This document shows positions 14,647 through 23,307 of a DNA stretch of 40,957 bases, piece after piece (the first letter of the stretch is position 1; each line of letters starts with the position of its first letter). The stretch is from an uncultured Lachnospiraceae bacterium (GTDB taxonomy: Bacteria > Bacillota > Clostridia > Lachnospirales > Lachnospiraceae): NCBI GenBank assembly GCA_944381515.1, contig CALWLM010000158.1, positions 1-40,957 on the forward strand, read 5' to 3'. Made by a program: the position numbers and the translations under genes. The notes under the pieces are model-generated. The model was not told the DNA's origin and did no database searches. It was given only the letters and a program-made list of their open reading frames with translations.

Positions 14647-17466
14647 ATGAATCAGAAAAAATCCCGCCTGCAGCCGGCTTACGCTCTTTCCTTTTTTCTG
14701 CCCGTTTTTGCGCTGATCCTGATTTTCGCCGTGAAGGGAATCTACCCCTTTGGCGACAACAGCTTTCTGCGCACGGATATGTATCATCAGTACGCTCCCT
14801 TTTTTGCCGAATTTGCCGAAAAGCTGCAAAACGGCGAAAGCCTTTTGTATTCCTGGGAGATTGGCATTGGTTCCAACTTTATTACCCTTTTGGCCTATTA
14901 TCTGTGCAGCCCCTTTAATCTGCTGCTGCTTCTGGTATCCGGTCCTTCGGTCATCGAATTTATGACCTATCTGATCGTCATAAAGACCGGACTGGCAGGA
15001 CTTACCATGGCCCGGTATCTGTGCCGCAAGTTCGACACCCATTCCGTGTCCGTGGCTCTCTTTGCCATGGGGTACGCCCTCTCCGGCTACATGGCCGCCT
15101 ACAGCTGGAATATCATGTGGTTAGACTGCATCTGGCTGGCCCCTCTGGTTTTGCTGGGATTGGAGCAGTTAGTAGAAGAAAACAAAGGGCTTATGTACTG
15201 CATCACCCTGGCCCTTTCCATTCTGACCAACTACTACATCTCCATCATGCTCTGCCTTTTCCTGGTAATCTATTTTATCTGTCTGCTCATCATGTATCCC
15301 TCCAAAAAGACCATGGAGGTGGTGGGACAGACCAAACCGGGACTGGGCATCTACGCCCGCAAGTGCGGTCTCTTTGCCTTTTATTCGCTCCTTGCCGGAG
15401 GTCTTGCCGCCATCCTCCTGATTCCTGTGATGCTGGCATTAAAGACAACCGCCTCCGCCAACATTAATTTTCCCGACAGCCTCTCGTCTTATTTTTCAAT
15501 GATCGACATGGTCGCCCGGCATATGGCTGGAGTGGAAACGGAGATTGGCCTGGAGCACTGGCCCAACATTTACTGCTGCGCCGCCGTATTTGTGCTCTTC
15601 CCGCTGTACATCATGAACAAGAATATTCCATTCAAAGAAAAAATCGTCAAATGCGTGCTGCTTCTGTTTATGCTGGTCAGCTTTGCCTGGAATATTCCCA
15701 ATTTTATCTGGCACGGCTTCCACTACCCCAACAGCCTGCCCTGCCGCCAGTCCTTTTTATCCATTATCCTCCTGCTTGCCATGTGCTTTGAGGCCCTTCA
15801 CAACCTGCGCACCGTCTCGGTGGCTCAGATTGTGGGAAGCCTGTGGGGCGCCATAGCCTTTATCTTCCTGTGTGAAAAGGTAGTGGTGGCGGAAGAATTC
15901 CGTTTTTATGTTTTCTACATCAATATTCTGCTGGTGGGACTCTACGGTCTGTTCCTCTATCTGTACAAGCGCAGAAAAGTGTCCGTATCCAACCTGGCAA
16001 TCCTGACCTTCTGCCTGGTATTTCTGGAGATGGGTCTCAATATGGGAATCACCAGCATCACCACCACCAGCCGCAGCGCTTATCTGCGCAATACCGAGTC
16101 CTTTGCCCGGCTGTCCAACTACGCCGACGAATTGGAGGAAGGCGATTTCTTCCGCATCGAAAAGGCGGTAAAGAAGACCAAAAACGACGGAGCCTGGGCC
16201 GGCTACCGCTCCGCCTCCATCTTCTCCTCCACCACCAACGCAGCCATCACCTCCATCTACGAGTCTCTTGGCATGGAGGGCAGCACCAACGCCTACAGCT
16301 TCACCGGGGCGACTCCCTTTACCTCGGCTCTTCTGTCGGTGAAATACACGCTGGTGGAAAATGAGAACGCGGAGACGCCTCTGACCTCCCTGGTAGCCAC
16401 CGACGGAGCCGTGTCTCTGTACCGCAACAATTATACTCTGCCCCTGGGCTTTATGATTCCTTCCACCGCTGCCCAGTGGAATTATCAGGACCCTAATCCC
16501 ATCCAGGTGCAGAACAATTTCGTTTCCTCCACCACCACGGTGGGTTCCATCTTCACGATGGAGGATTCGGGCAGCAGCTCCTCCTACACCTTCACCGCCC
16601 CTCAGAGCGGCTACTATTACGGGGTGCTGACAGATCTGTCCGTGGAAAATATCCGCGCGGTCCTTCCCGACGGCTCTACCACCTACAGCAACACCAACCG
16701 GGATTTTATTCTGGATCTGGGATATCTGGAGTCCGGTGAGCAGGTCACTTTGACCTCCTCCGACGGAGATGGTTCTCTGGTCAGCGTCAATGTGTACCGC
16801 CTGCTGCAAAATGAATTCATCGACGCCATCAGTCAGCTGAACGAAGAGGGCCTCGTTGTGGATTCCTACAGCGACACGGAAATCAATGCCCATATCACCG
16901 TGCAGGAAGACGGCATCCTCTTCACCTCCATCCCCTATGAGGATGGCTGGACCGTCTACGTGGACGGCCAGGCCGTGGAAACAGAGGCCTATGCGGAAGC
17001 TTTCCTGAGCATATCCCTGACGGCCGGCGACCACACCGTCTACATGCACTACAGTCCCGCCGGACTGACCGAAGGGGCCATTATCTCTCTGGCCAGTCTT
17101 TTGATTCTGCTTCTGATCATCGCCGTACGGGTAATCCGGAACCGGGATCAAAAAAGGCCCTCTCTGGATGAACAGAGAAAGCTGCGCTTTCCCAAGGAGA
17201 ACCTGAACCCGGCCGGCAGCGACGCCTCCGGCCATACGTCCTTGTCTCCTGCCGGGACAGCTCAGGCTCCTGCGGCCGGTCCCGCAGACTCCTCTGATAC
17301 GCCAGCGGAAAAAGAAGCAAAAAAGGCGGAGACTGATTCCGCAAAAGCTTCAATAGAAGCTTCAGAGGAAAATTCAAAAGAAGATTTAACAAAAGACTGG
17401 GAAGAAGATATGCAGGAAAATATCCAAAAAGATTCAGAGGAGAATTCAGGAGGTGCAGAAAAATGA
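14647..17466 (+). CDS. YfhO-family GT-C membrane glycosyltransferase
   Basis: This 939-residue protein has a GT-C architecture: about a dozen membrane helices in the first ~480 residues with an early acidic loop (GDNSFLRTDMYHQYAPF, containing the likely catalytic aspartates). A large external domain follows (about 485-830), then one last helix. B. subtilis YfhO moves the sugar from its lipid carrier to lipoteichoic acid outside the cell, and the same role is inferred here. An unusual C-terminal cytosolic tail of about 100 residues is rich in Ala/Pro, then Lys/Glu/Ser/Asp. TAGGAG precedes the ATG. The stop overlaps argH by ATGA. Confidence 0.88.
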   Translation: MNQKKSRLQPAYALSFFLPVFALILIFAVKGIYPFGDNSFLRTDMYHQYAPFFAEFAEKLQNGESLLYSWEIGIGSNFITLLAYYLCSPFNLLLLLVSGPSVIEFMTYLIVIKTGLAGLTMARYLCRKFDTHSVSVALFAMGYALSGYMAAYSWNIMWLDCIWLAPLVLLGLEQLVEENKGLMYCITLALSILTNYYISIMLCLFLVIYFICLLIMYPSKKTMEVVGQTKPGLGIYARKCGLFAFYSLLAGGLAAILLIPVMLALKTTASANINFPDSLSSYFSMIDMVARHMAGVETEIGLEHWPNIYCCAAVFVLFPLYIMNKNIPFKEKIVKCVLLLFMLVSFAWNIPNFIWHGFHYPNSLPCRQSFLSIILLLAMCFEALHNLRTVSVAQIVGSLWGAIAFIFLCEKVVVAEEFRFYVFYINILLVGLYGLFLYLYKRRKVSVSNLAILTFCLVFLEMGLNMGITSITTTSRSAYLRNTESFARLSNYADELEEGDFFRIEKAVKKTKNDGAWAGYRSASIFSSTTNAAITSIYESLGMEGSTNAYSFTGATPFTSALLSVKYTLVENENAETPLTSLVATDGAVSLYRNNYTLPLGFMIPSTAAQWNYQDPNPIQVQNNFVSSTTTVGSIFTMEDSGSSSSYTFTAPQSGYYYGVLTDLSVENIRAVLPDGSTTYSNTNRDFILDLGYLESGEQVTLTSSDGDGSLVSVNVYRLLQNEFIDAISQLNEEGLVVDSYSDTEINAHITVQEDGILFTSIPYEDGWTVYVDGQAVETEAYAEAFLSISLTAGDHTVYMHYSPAGLTEGAIISLASLLILLLIIAVRVIRNRDQKRPSLDEQRKLRFPKENLNPAGSDASGHTSLSPAGTAQAPAAGPADSSDTPAEKEAKKAETDSAKASIEASEENSKEDLTKDWEEDMQENIQKDSEENSGGAEK

Positions 17467-18836
17467 AGCTTTGGGGCGGACGCTTTACCAAGGAAACCGA
17501 TCAGGCTGTTTTTGCCTTTAACGCCTCCCTGCCCTTTGATCGCCGGCTGTATCGTCAGGACATCGAAGGAAGCATAGCCCATGCGGACATGCTGGGACGT
17601 CAGGGTATTATCACAGAGACGGAGGCCGGGCAGATTATCGAAGGACTCAAGGGAATCCTGGCAGATCTGGAAAATGGAAGCCTGGATTTTGACGAAGGCT
17701 GCGAGGATATTCACAGTTTCGTGGAAACGGTTCTCACCGAGCGCATCGGCGAGGCCGGCAAAAAGCTGCATACGGGACGCAGCCGCAACGACCAGGTGGC
17801 TCTGGATATGCGTCTCTACACCAGAGAACGTCTGGACCAAATAAACGGACTGTTAAAGGATCTGCTTGCCGCAATCCTGGCCCAGATGGAGGAGCACGTG
17901 GAGACCTATATGCCAGGCTTCACCCATTTGCAGAAGGCCCAGCCGGTAACGCTGGCCCATCATCTGGGCGCTTATTTTGAGATGTTTTCCAGAGACCGTT
18001 CGCGCCTGACAGACTGCCGCAGACGGATGAATTACTGCCCGCTGGGCGCAGGCGCCCTGGCCGGCACCACCTATCCGCTGGACCGGAATTATACCGCCGG
18101 CGCTCTGGGCTTTGCGGGACCCACCCGCAATTCCATGGATTCCGTATCCGACCGGGACTACCTGATTGAATTTATCAGCGATCTCTCTCTCATTATGATG
18201 CATTTGAGCCGTTTCAGCGAAGAATTTATCCTGTGGAATTCCAACGAATACGGCTTCGTCGAGCTGGACGATACCTACAGCACCGGTTCCAGCATCATGC
18301 CTCAGAAGAAAAATCCGGATATCGCCGAACTGGTCCGGGGAAAAACCGGACGGGTCTACGCGGCCCTCACGGATCTTCTCACCACAATGAAGGGACTGCC
18401 TCTGGCCTACAACAAGGACATGCAGGAGGACAAGGAGCTGTCTTTTGACGCTATGGATACGGCGGCCGACTGCATTCGCCTGTTTACCGGAATGCTGTCC
18501 ACCACCACCTTCCGCAAAGATGTAATGGAGAGAAGCGCCGCCAAAGGCTTTACCAACGCCACCGATGCCGCCGACTATCTGGTAGGCCGCGGGGTTCCCT
18601 TCCGCGATGCCCATGGAATTGTGGGACAGCTGGTTCTTCTGTGTCTGGAGCGTGGAATCTCACTGGACGAGCTGCCCCTGGAGGACTACCAGAAAATCAG
18701 CCCCGTATTCGACCAGTCGGTATACGAGGCCATTTCCCTGAAAACCTGTGTGGAAAAACGCACCACTCTGGGCGCTCCCGGACCCGCTGTCATGCGGCAG
18801 GTCATCGCCCAGTACAAAGAGGAGCTGAAGCCATAA
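17463..18836 (+). CDS. argH: Argininosuccinate lyase
   Basis: This 457-residue enzyme splits argininosuccinate into arginine and fumarate in the cytosol, the last step of arginine synthesis. It begins with the typical KLWGGRF, has GRSRNDQ (105-111), THLQKAQP with H155, and the fumarase-superfamily signature GSSIMPQKKNPD (275-286). The length is normal. It overlaps the stop of the yfhO-like gene by ATGA, with AGGAGG within the last codons of that gene. It is therefore read as the last gene of an operon with no metabolic link to arginine. No argG or argF is nearby. Confidence 0.97.
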   Translation: MKLWGGRFTKETDQAVFAFNASLPFDRRLYRQDIEGSIAHADMLGRQGIITETEAGQIIEGLKGILADLENGSLDFDEGCEDIHSFVETVLTERIGEAGKKLHTGRSRNDQVALDMRLYTRERLDQINGLLKDLLAAILAQMEEHVETYMPGFTHLQKAQPVTLAHHLGAYFEMFSRDRSRLTDCRRRMNYCPLGAGALAGTTYPLDRNYTAGALGFAGPTRNSMDSVSDRDYLIEFISDLSLIMMHLSRFSEEFILWNSNEYGFVELDDTYSTGSSIMPQKKNPDIAELVRGKTGRVYAALTDLLTTMKGLPLAYNKDMQEDKELSFDAMDTAADCIRLFTGMLSTTTFRKDVMERSAAKGFTNATDAADYLVGRGVPFRDAHGIVGQLVLLCLERGISLDELPLEDYQKISPVFDQSVYEAISLKTCVEKRTTLGAPGPAVMRQVIAQYKEELKP

Positions 18837-18862
18837 CCCGGCTTCAGCTCCTTCTTATTCTT
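18821..18862. terminator. Terminator overlapping the argH stop codon
   Basis: A perfect 12-bp stem (18821-18832 with 18840-18851) encloses the argH stop codon TAA in its loop, and a T-rich but interrupted tract follows. It also lies at the end of the convergent YigZ gene, whose last codons fall inside the T-rich tract, so it may end both transcripts. Confidence 0.65.
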
Positions 18863-19529
18863 CAAATACAACTGTTTCTCCCTGGACCTGTCCGAAATAG
18901 ACCCAGTCCCCTTCTTCTGCCCGTACCCGGCCGGCCGTCGCCTCCGTGATCCCGGCCAGAAAGGCGTCCTTCTCATCTGCGGGGACTAAAACGGTAAGCT
19001 CCACGCGGTCCGTATACTGGCTGTCCAACGTTCCAAAACCTCCCTGACCGATGCGGTACTGGAGCTTGCCCAGATCTGAATAATCACAGCGCAGCAGAAG
19101 CTTAACGCCCAGCTTTTTGGTGACCAGCACGCTCTGGCGAAGGCCCTCCTGCACCGACTGGGAATAGGCGCGGACCAGTCCCCCGGTGCCCAGGAGGGTT
19201 CCCCCGAAATATCGGGTCACCACCGCGCAGATATTGCACAGTCCCTCCCCTGTCAAAACATCCAGCATAGGCCGCCCGGCCGTTCCCGCCGGTTCGCCGT
19301 CATCGCCAAACCGGGCCAGCTCCCCCTTTTTGCCAATCACATAAGCGAAGCAGTTATGGGTGGCATCCCAGTATTTCTTCCGCATTTCCTCCAGAAAAGC
19401 CAGGGCCTCTTCCTGCGTCCCGACCGGACGTATGGTAGCGATAAACCGCGATTTTTTTTCGATCAATTCTCCTTCTCCGCCCAGGTACACAGTCCGGTAC
19501 TGCCGGATCATATTTTCTTTCTTTTCCAT
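18855..19529 (-). CDS. YigZ/IMPACT family protein
   Basis: This 224-residue protein matches the YigZ family. The N-terminal domain has KKSRFIA, THNCFAYVIG, FGDDGEPAGTAGRPML and VVTRYFGGTLLGTGGLVRAYS, the characteristic IMPACT run; a DUF1949-like ferredoxin fold forms the C-terminal domain. The eukaryotic relative IMPACT binds GCN1; the bacterial role is not settled. The ATG at 19529 was kept although its ribosome binding site is weak; a second ATG six codons later is possible. It reads towards argH. Confidence 0.9.
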   Translation of the reverse strand: MEKKENMIRQYRTVYLGGEGELIEKKSRFIATIRPVGTQEEALAFLEEMRKKYWDATHNCFAYVIGKKGELARFGDDGEPAGTAGRPMLDVLTGEGLCNICAVVTRYFGGTLLGTGGLVRAYSQSVQEGLRQSVLVTKKLGVKLLLRCDYSDLGKLQYRIGQGGFGTLDSQYTDRVELTVLVPADEKDAFLAGITEATAGRVRAEEGDWVYFGQVQGETVVFEE

Positions 19530-19636
19530 TGCCGTATCTGTCTGCCTTTCTCTTTCGTATCTTCTGCGCCCTCTGCCCTGCCCGTCCTCTGCTGTGCAGG
19601 CCGCTCCAACGCCGCCGTTTTCTTTCTGCGGTTCAG

Positions 19637-19933
19637 TTAGGGCTCAACACAGTCCGCCATGAGATCGTCTGTCACAGCGGCCATGGAAAGCGGCGTCACT
19701 GCCCCTTGCATAAGACAGGCAAGCAGTCCTTCCGCCCTCTCCCGTATGTGGGAAAGACCATCCAGCCATTCAGACTCCTCTCCCTCTTTCGTCTTTTTTA
19801 CAATTCCGGCCCCGTAAAGAGACTCTCCCTGGTCCTTCTTTCGAGTTTCCTCTGTCAGATAGTAGGCCAGAGTGATCTCTCCTCCCATCTCATTTTCCAC
19901 CTTGCGCACACCCACGAGAGTTTTGATCTTCAT
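19637..19933 (-). CDS. DUF6514-like small protein
   Basis: This 98-residue protein begins MKIKTLVGVRKV and contains a beta-rich stretch (ITLAYYLTEE, YGAGIVKK) followed by helices with ALLACLMQGAVTPLSMAAV-like spacing near the end. This resembles the small DUF6514 family of Clostridia, whose function is unknown. The ATG at 19933 has GGAG close upstream; the frame stays open for 23 further codons without a start signal. It precedes yigZ by about 107 nt in the same direction. Confidence 0.65.
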   Translation of the reverse strand: MKIKTLVGVRKVENEMGGEITLAYYLTEETRKKDQGESLYGAGIVKKTKEGEESEWLDGLSHIRERAEGLLACLMQGAVTPLSMAAVTDDLMADCVEP

Positions 19934-19984
19934 ACTCGCTCCATCCTTTCCTGTAGCGGACAAATTTTCCTGTCCTGTGAAGCC

Positions 19985-20013
19985 AGTATAACCTTCCCGC
20001 ACAGAAGTGGAAA
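19985..20013 (-). promoter_or_regulatory. Candidate promoter of the DUF6514-like gene
   Basis: On the minus strand TTTCCA (20013-20008), a 17-nt spacer and TATACT (19990-19985) lie about 50 nt before the ATG at 19933. The -10 is good and the -35 weak. Confidence 0.4.
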
Positions 20014-20119
20014 GCAGATTACATCGCGCAAATCGCCATTTTTAGACTCTGGCATCATTGTAATACAGGGAAATTTAATATGCAAGAAAGAATTCAGCCT
20101 TTATTTATAAGGCACAATT

Positions 20120-20128
20120 TGGTATAAT
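20120..20128 (+). promoter_or_regulatory. Extended -10 promoter of the PBP gene
   Basis: TGGTATAAT (20120-20128) is a perfect extended -10 element (TGnTATAAT). No good -35 is visible, as is usual for extended -10 promoters. Transcription would start about 65 nt before the ATG at 20201. Confidence 0.5.
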
Positions 20129-20200
20129 AACGAGAAGGAGATGAACGAGTGAGGAGGATCTCCTATTCCCGATCCCAAACCTAAGTTAAGGAGGCTACGA

Positions 20201-22846
20201 ATGAATTACAGCAAACGGGGGACTGCGGAGCGGCTTAAGGCCACCAACTCCATCTCGAAAAAGCTAAAAACCAAGACCGGGCTGATCTTAATCCGGCTGT
20301 CGGTCATCGCCATACTTTTATTGGGCGCTGTAGGCATCAGCGCAGGCCTGGGCTTTTATCAGAGCGTCATCGACGCCACACCCGATATCAACGAAATCAA
20401 CGTATCGCCCGAGGGTTTTGCCACCAATATCTACGACCGGGAAGGCAATCTGATCCAGACGCTGGTGCAGGAGGGCTCCAACCGGGAGCTTTGCTCCTAC
20501 AGCGATCTGCCCCAGGATCTGATCGACGCCTTTGTCGCCATCGAAGACGAGCGCTTCTGGATTCACCAGGGTATCGATCTGAAGGGCATCGTCCGAGCCG
20601 GCATCCTGGGTATCCTGGACGGAGAATTCGACCAGGGCGCCAGCACCATCACCCAGCAGCTTATCAAGAACAATGTTTTTGGCGGCGGAGCAGAAACCAA
20701 CTTCGGCGACCGGCTGGTCCGCAAGCTGCAGGAGCAGTATCTGGCCGTGCAGCTTGAAAAAACCTTAAGCAAGCAGATTATTCTGGAATACTATCTGAAC
20801 ACCATCAATCTGGGCAGCAACACCCTGGGCGTACAGGCAGCCAGCCAGCGTTATTTCGGCAAGGACGTCTCGGAGCTGACGCTGTCGGAATGCGCCGTTA
20901 TTGCCGCCATCACCCAGAATCCCTACAGTCTCAATCCCATCACGTATCCGGAGCGAAACGCGGAACGCCGGGCCCTGGTTTTGCAGAACATGTATGAACA
21001 GGGGATGATCAGTCAGGAGGAATGGGACGCGGCTCTGGCTGACGACGTCTATTCCCGGATTCAGGATGTAAATACGGTGGTTATCGAATCCTCTTCGCCC
21101 TATTCCTACTTTGTGGATGAGCTGATCAGTCAGGTGCTCTCCGATCTGCAGACCAAGCTGGGCTATACCGAGGCGCAGGCCCGGACGGCTCTTTACAGCG
21201 GCGGTCTGAAGATTATCACCACGCAGGACCCGGATATCCAGGCGGCGGTGGACGAGGCCATCAACGATCCGGAGAATTATATCGGCACCGACGGCGAATA
21301 TATGGACAGCCTGAGCTTTACCTACCAAATGACTGTCACCCACGCCGACGGCACCACCACCAACTACAGCGAAGGCCACATTACCCGATATTACCGTGAG
21401 GTACAGGGAGTCACCACCTTCCAGCTGATCTTTGAATCGGAGGAGGAGATTCTGGCCTGCATCGAAGAATTTGAAAATTACATCCTTGAAAATGGCCAGG
21501 AGGGCGATACCATCTGGGGACACAACTGGGACATCACTCTGCAGCCTCAGGCTTCCATGGTCGTCATGGATCAAAGCACCGGAGAAGTGGTTGCCATCGC
21601 CGGCGGCCGCGGTGAAAAGACAACCAGTCTGAGTTTAAACCGCGCCACCGATACCACCCGTCAGCCCGGCTCCACCTTCAAGGTCCTGGCAGCCTTTGCC
21701 CCGGCCCTGGACGTATGCGGAGCCACTCTGGGCACCACCTACTATGACGAGCCCTATAACTATTACGGTCAGCCCATCTCCAACTGGTGGGGCGCTTTTT
21801 ACGGCGGCTACGGTTCCATCCGCGAGGCTATTATTTACTCCTCCAATATTCTGGCCACCCGCTGCCTGATGGAGACGGTGACGCCGAAGCTGGGTATGCA
21901 GTATCTGAAAGATTTCGGCATCTCCACTCTGGTAGATGAAAGCGACACCGGTCTGACCCTGGCTCTGGGCGGCATTACCAACGGCGTTACCAATCTGGAG
22001 CTGACCGCCGCCTACGCGGCCATCGCCAACGGCGGCCAATATACCGAGCCAATCTTTTACACGCAGATCCTGGACAATAACGGCCGGGTTCTGCTGACCA
22101 ATGAACCGGAGACCAGACAGGTAATCAAGGAGACCACCGCTTGGCTTCTGACCGACGCCATGCACGAGGCCGCTACGCCTCATTCCCAGTATTATCAGGA
22201 TCACCTGGTATCCTCCAGCGGTCTGGACATGAATTTCGGCGATATGTATGTGGCCGGTAAGAGCGGCACCACCACCGATACCCGCGATGTGTGGTTCGTG
22301 GGCTTTACTCCTTACTACACGGCCGCTATCTGGTCTGGTTATGACAACAACCTGTCCATGAGCCACACTGGAAGTTTCCACCGGGCCATCTGGAAGCAGG
22401 TCATGGAAACCATTCACGAGGACCTGGCTCCCGCTACCATCGAAATGCCCTCCTCCATTGAAACAGCCCAGATTTGCAGTATTTCCGGCAAGCTGGCTGT
22501 GGAGGGAGTCTGCGACCATGATCCGGAAGGCTCCACCGTCTATACGGAATACTTTGCTCCCGGCACAGTGCCCACGGAATATTGCGACTGTCACACCGTG
22601 GTAACCATATGTACCCAGAGCGGTCAGGCGGCCGGCAGCGGCTGTCCCGCTGAGAATCAGACGGAGAGGGTGTTCCGAATCCTTCCGGAGAATACGACGG
22701 GGCCTACCTCCGATACCACTTACGCTCTGCCCCAGGATTTCATCAACGGCAATGTATGCCACATCCATTCCGGCGGTTATTACCCTGAGGGTGAAAACCT
22801 CTGGTGGGCCGGCACCTATTCGTCGGAACAGCAGCAAAATCAGTAA
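20201..22846 (+). CDS. Class A penicillin-binding protein (PBP1A-like)
   Basis: This 881-residue bifunctional enzyme polymerises and crosslinks peptidoglycan at the outer face of the membrane. One N-terminal helix (about 27-52) is followed by a GT51 transglycosylase with EDERFW (catalytic E115) and QGASTITQQL (145-154). A transpeptidase domain has STFK (S491), the SxN motif SSN (547-549) and KSGT (687-690). The C-terminal ~150 residues hold several cysteines (CSISG, CDHD, CDCH, CTQSG, GCPAE), a Cys-rich tail seen in clostridial PBP1A proteins. AAGGAGG precedes the ATG. Monocistronic, with a strong terminator. Confidence 0.95.
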   Translation: MNYSKRGTAERLKATNSISKKLKTKTGLILIRLSVIAILLLGAVGISAGLGFYQSVIDATPDINEINVSPEGFATNIYDREGNLIQTLVQEGSNRELCSYSDLPQDLIDAFVAIEDERFWIHQGIDLKGIVRAGILGILDGEFDQGASTITQQLIKNNVFGGGAETNFGDRLVRKLQEQYLAVQLEKTLSKQIILEYYLNTINLGSNTLGVQAASQRYFGKDVSELTLSECAVIAAITQNPYSLNPITYPERNAERRALVLQNMYEQGMISQEEWDAALADDVYSRIQDVNTVVIESSSPYSYFVDELISQVLSDLQTKLGYTEAQARTALYSGGLKIITTQDPDIQAAVDEAINDPENYIGTDGEYMDSLSFTYQMTVTHADGTTTNYSEGHITRYYREVQGVTTFQLIFESEEEILACIEEFENYILENGQEGDTIWGHNWDITLQPQASMVVMDQSTGEVVAIAGGRGEKTTSLSLNRATDTTRQPGSTFKVLAAFAPALDVCGATLGTTYYDEPYNYYGQPISNWWGAFYGGYGSIREAIIYSSNILATRCLMETVTPKLGMQYLKDFGISTLVDESDTGLTLALGGITNGVTNLELTAAYAAIANGGQYTEPIFYTQILDNNGRVLLTNEPETRQVIKETTAWLLTDAMHEAATPHSQYYQDHLVSSSGLDMNFGDMYVAGKSGTTTDTRDVWFVGFTPYYTAAIWSGYDNNLSMSHTGSFHRAIWKQVMETIHEDLAPATIEMPSSIETAQICSISGKLAVEGVCDHDPEGSTVYTEYFAPGTVPTEYCDCHTVVTICTQSGQAAGSGCPAENQTERVFRILPENTTGPTSDTTYALPQDFINGNVCHIHSGGYYPEGENLWWAGTYSSEQQQNQ

Positions 22847-22852
22847 AGACAG

Positions 22853-22908
22853 GAGGATGCCTCTATTCTATGGATTTTTCAATTCATAGAAAGAGGCATC
22901 CTCTTTTT
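22853..22908 (+). terminator. Intrinsic terminator of the PBP gene
   Basis: A 12-bp stem GAGGATGCCTCT/AGAGGCATCCTC extends inward with TTCTATG/CATAGAA and is followed by TTTTT. It begins a few bases after the PBP stop codon. Confidence 0.9.
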
Positions 22909-22947
22909 CACTTCTCTATTATATCCTCTGCTGCATCCTCTTTTTAT

Positions 22948-23307
22948 CTATTTCTTCATCTTCGGCTCAAAAATCAAAGCTCCCAGATAACCAAAGATAA
23001 GGGCTGCGCCGATTCCCGCCGAGGCGCTTGACAGACCTCCCTTTAAAACGCCCAGCAGACCCTCGCTGTCCACCGCCTCCTTCACGCCCTTCCATAAAAG
23101 ATTTCCAAATCCCAGCAAAGGTACACTGGCACCGGCTCCTGCCCAATCCGAGAAGGGGCCATACACCCCCACAAAGCCCAGAACCACGCCGCTGCACACC
23201 AGCAGCACCATAATCCTTCCCGGCATCAGCTTCGTTTTGTCCATCAGAATCTGCACCAGTCCGCAGATCACTCCGCCCACTAAGAAAGCCTTCAGATAGT
23301 CCATCAC
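22948..23307 (-). CDS. spoVAE: Stage V sporulation protein AE
   Basis: This 119-residue membrane protein has several helices (YLKAFLVGGVICGLVQ, IMVLLVCSGVVLG, GIGAALIFGYLGALIF) and the SpoVAE features LMPGRIMV and GASVPLLGFG. SpoVA proteins move calcium-dipicolinate into the forespore and release it at germination. Its start overlaps the spoVAD stop by ATGA, so the two are coupled. It is expressed in the forespore if the upstream sigma-G site is right. Confidence 0.92.
   Translation of the reverse strand: MMDYLKAFLVGGVICGLVQILMDKTKLMPGRIMVLLVCSGVVLGFVGVYGPFSDWAGAGASVPLLGFGNLLWKGVKEAVDSEGLLGVLKGGLSSASAGIGAALIFGYLGALIFEPKMKK

Noticed and set aside
15757..17235. 492-codon open frame on the minus strand
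   Set aside because: It lies wholly antisense to the YfhO-like gene, has no ribosome binding site or domain, and is Gly/Val/His-rich as expected from the complement of a G+C-biased gene.
20141..20152. Three-codon leader ORF before the PBP gene (ATG AAC GAG TGA)
   Set aside because: The purine run AAGGAG abuts the ATG with no spacing, so initiation there is unlikely.
21635..22837. 400-codon open frame on the minus strand
   Set aside because: It is antisense to the PBP gene across the transpeptidase motifs and has shadow composition.
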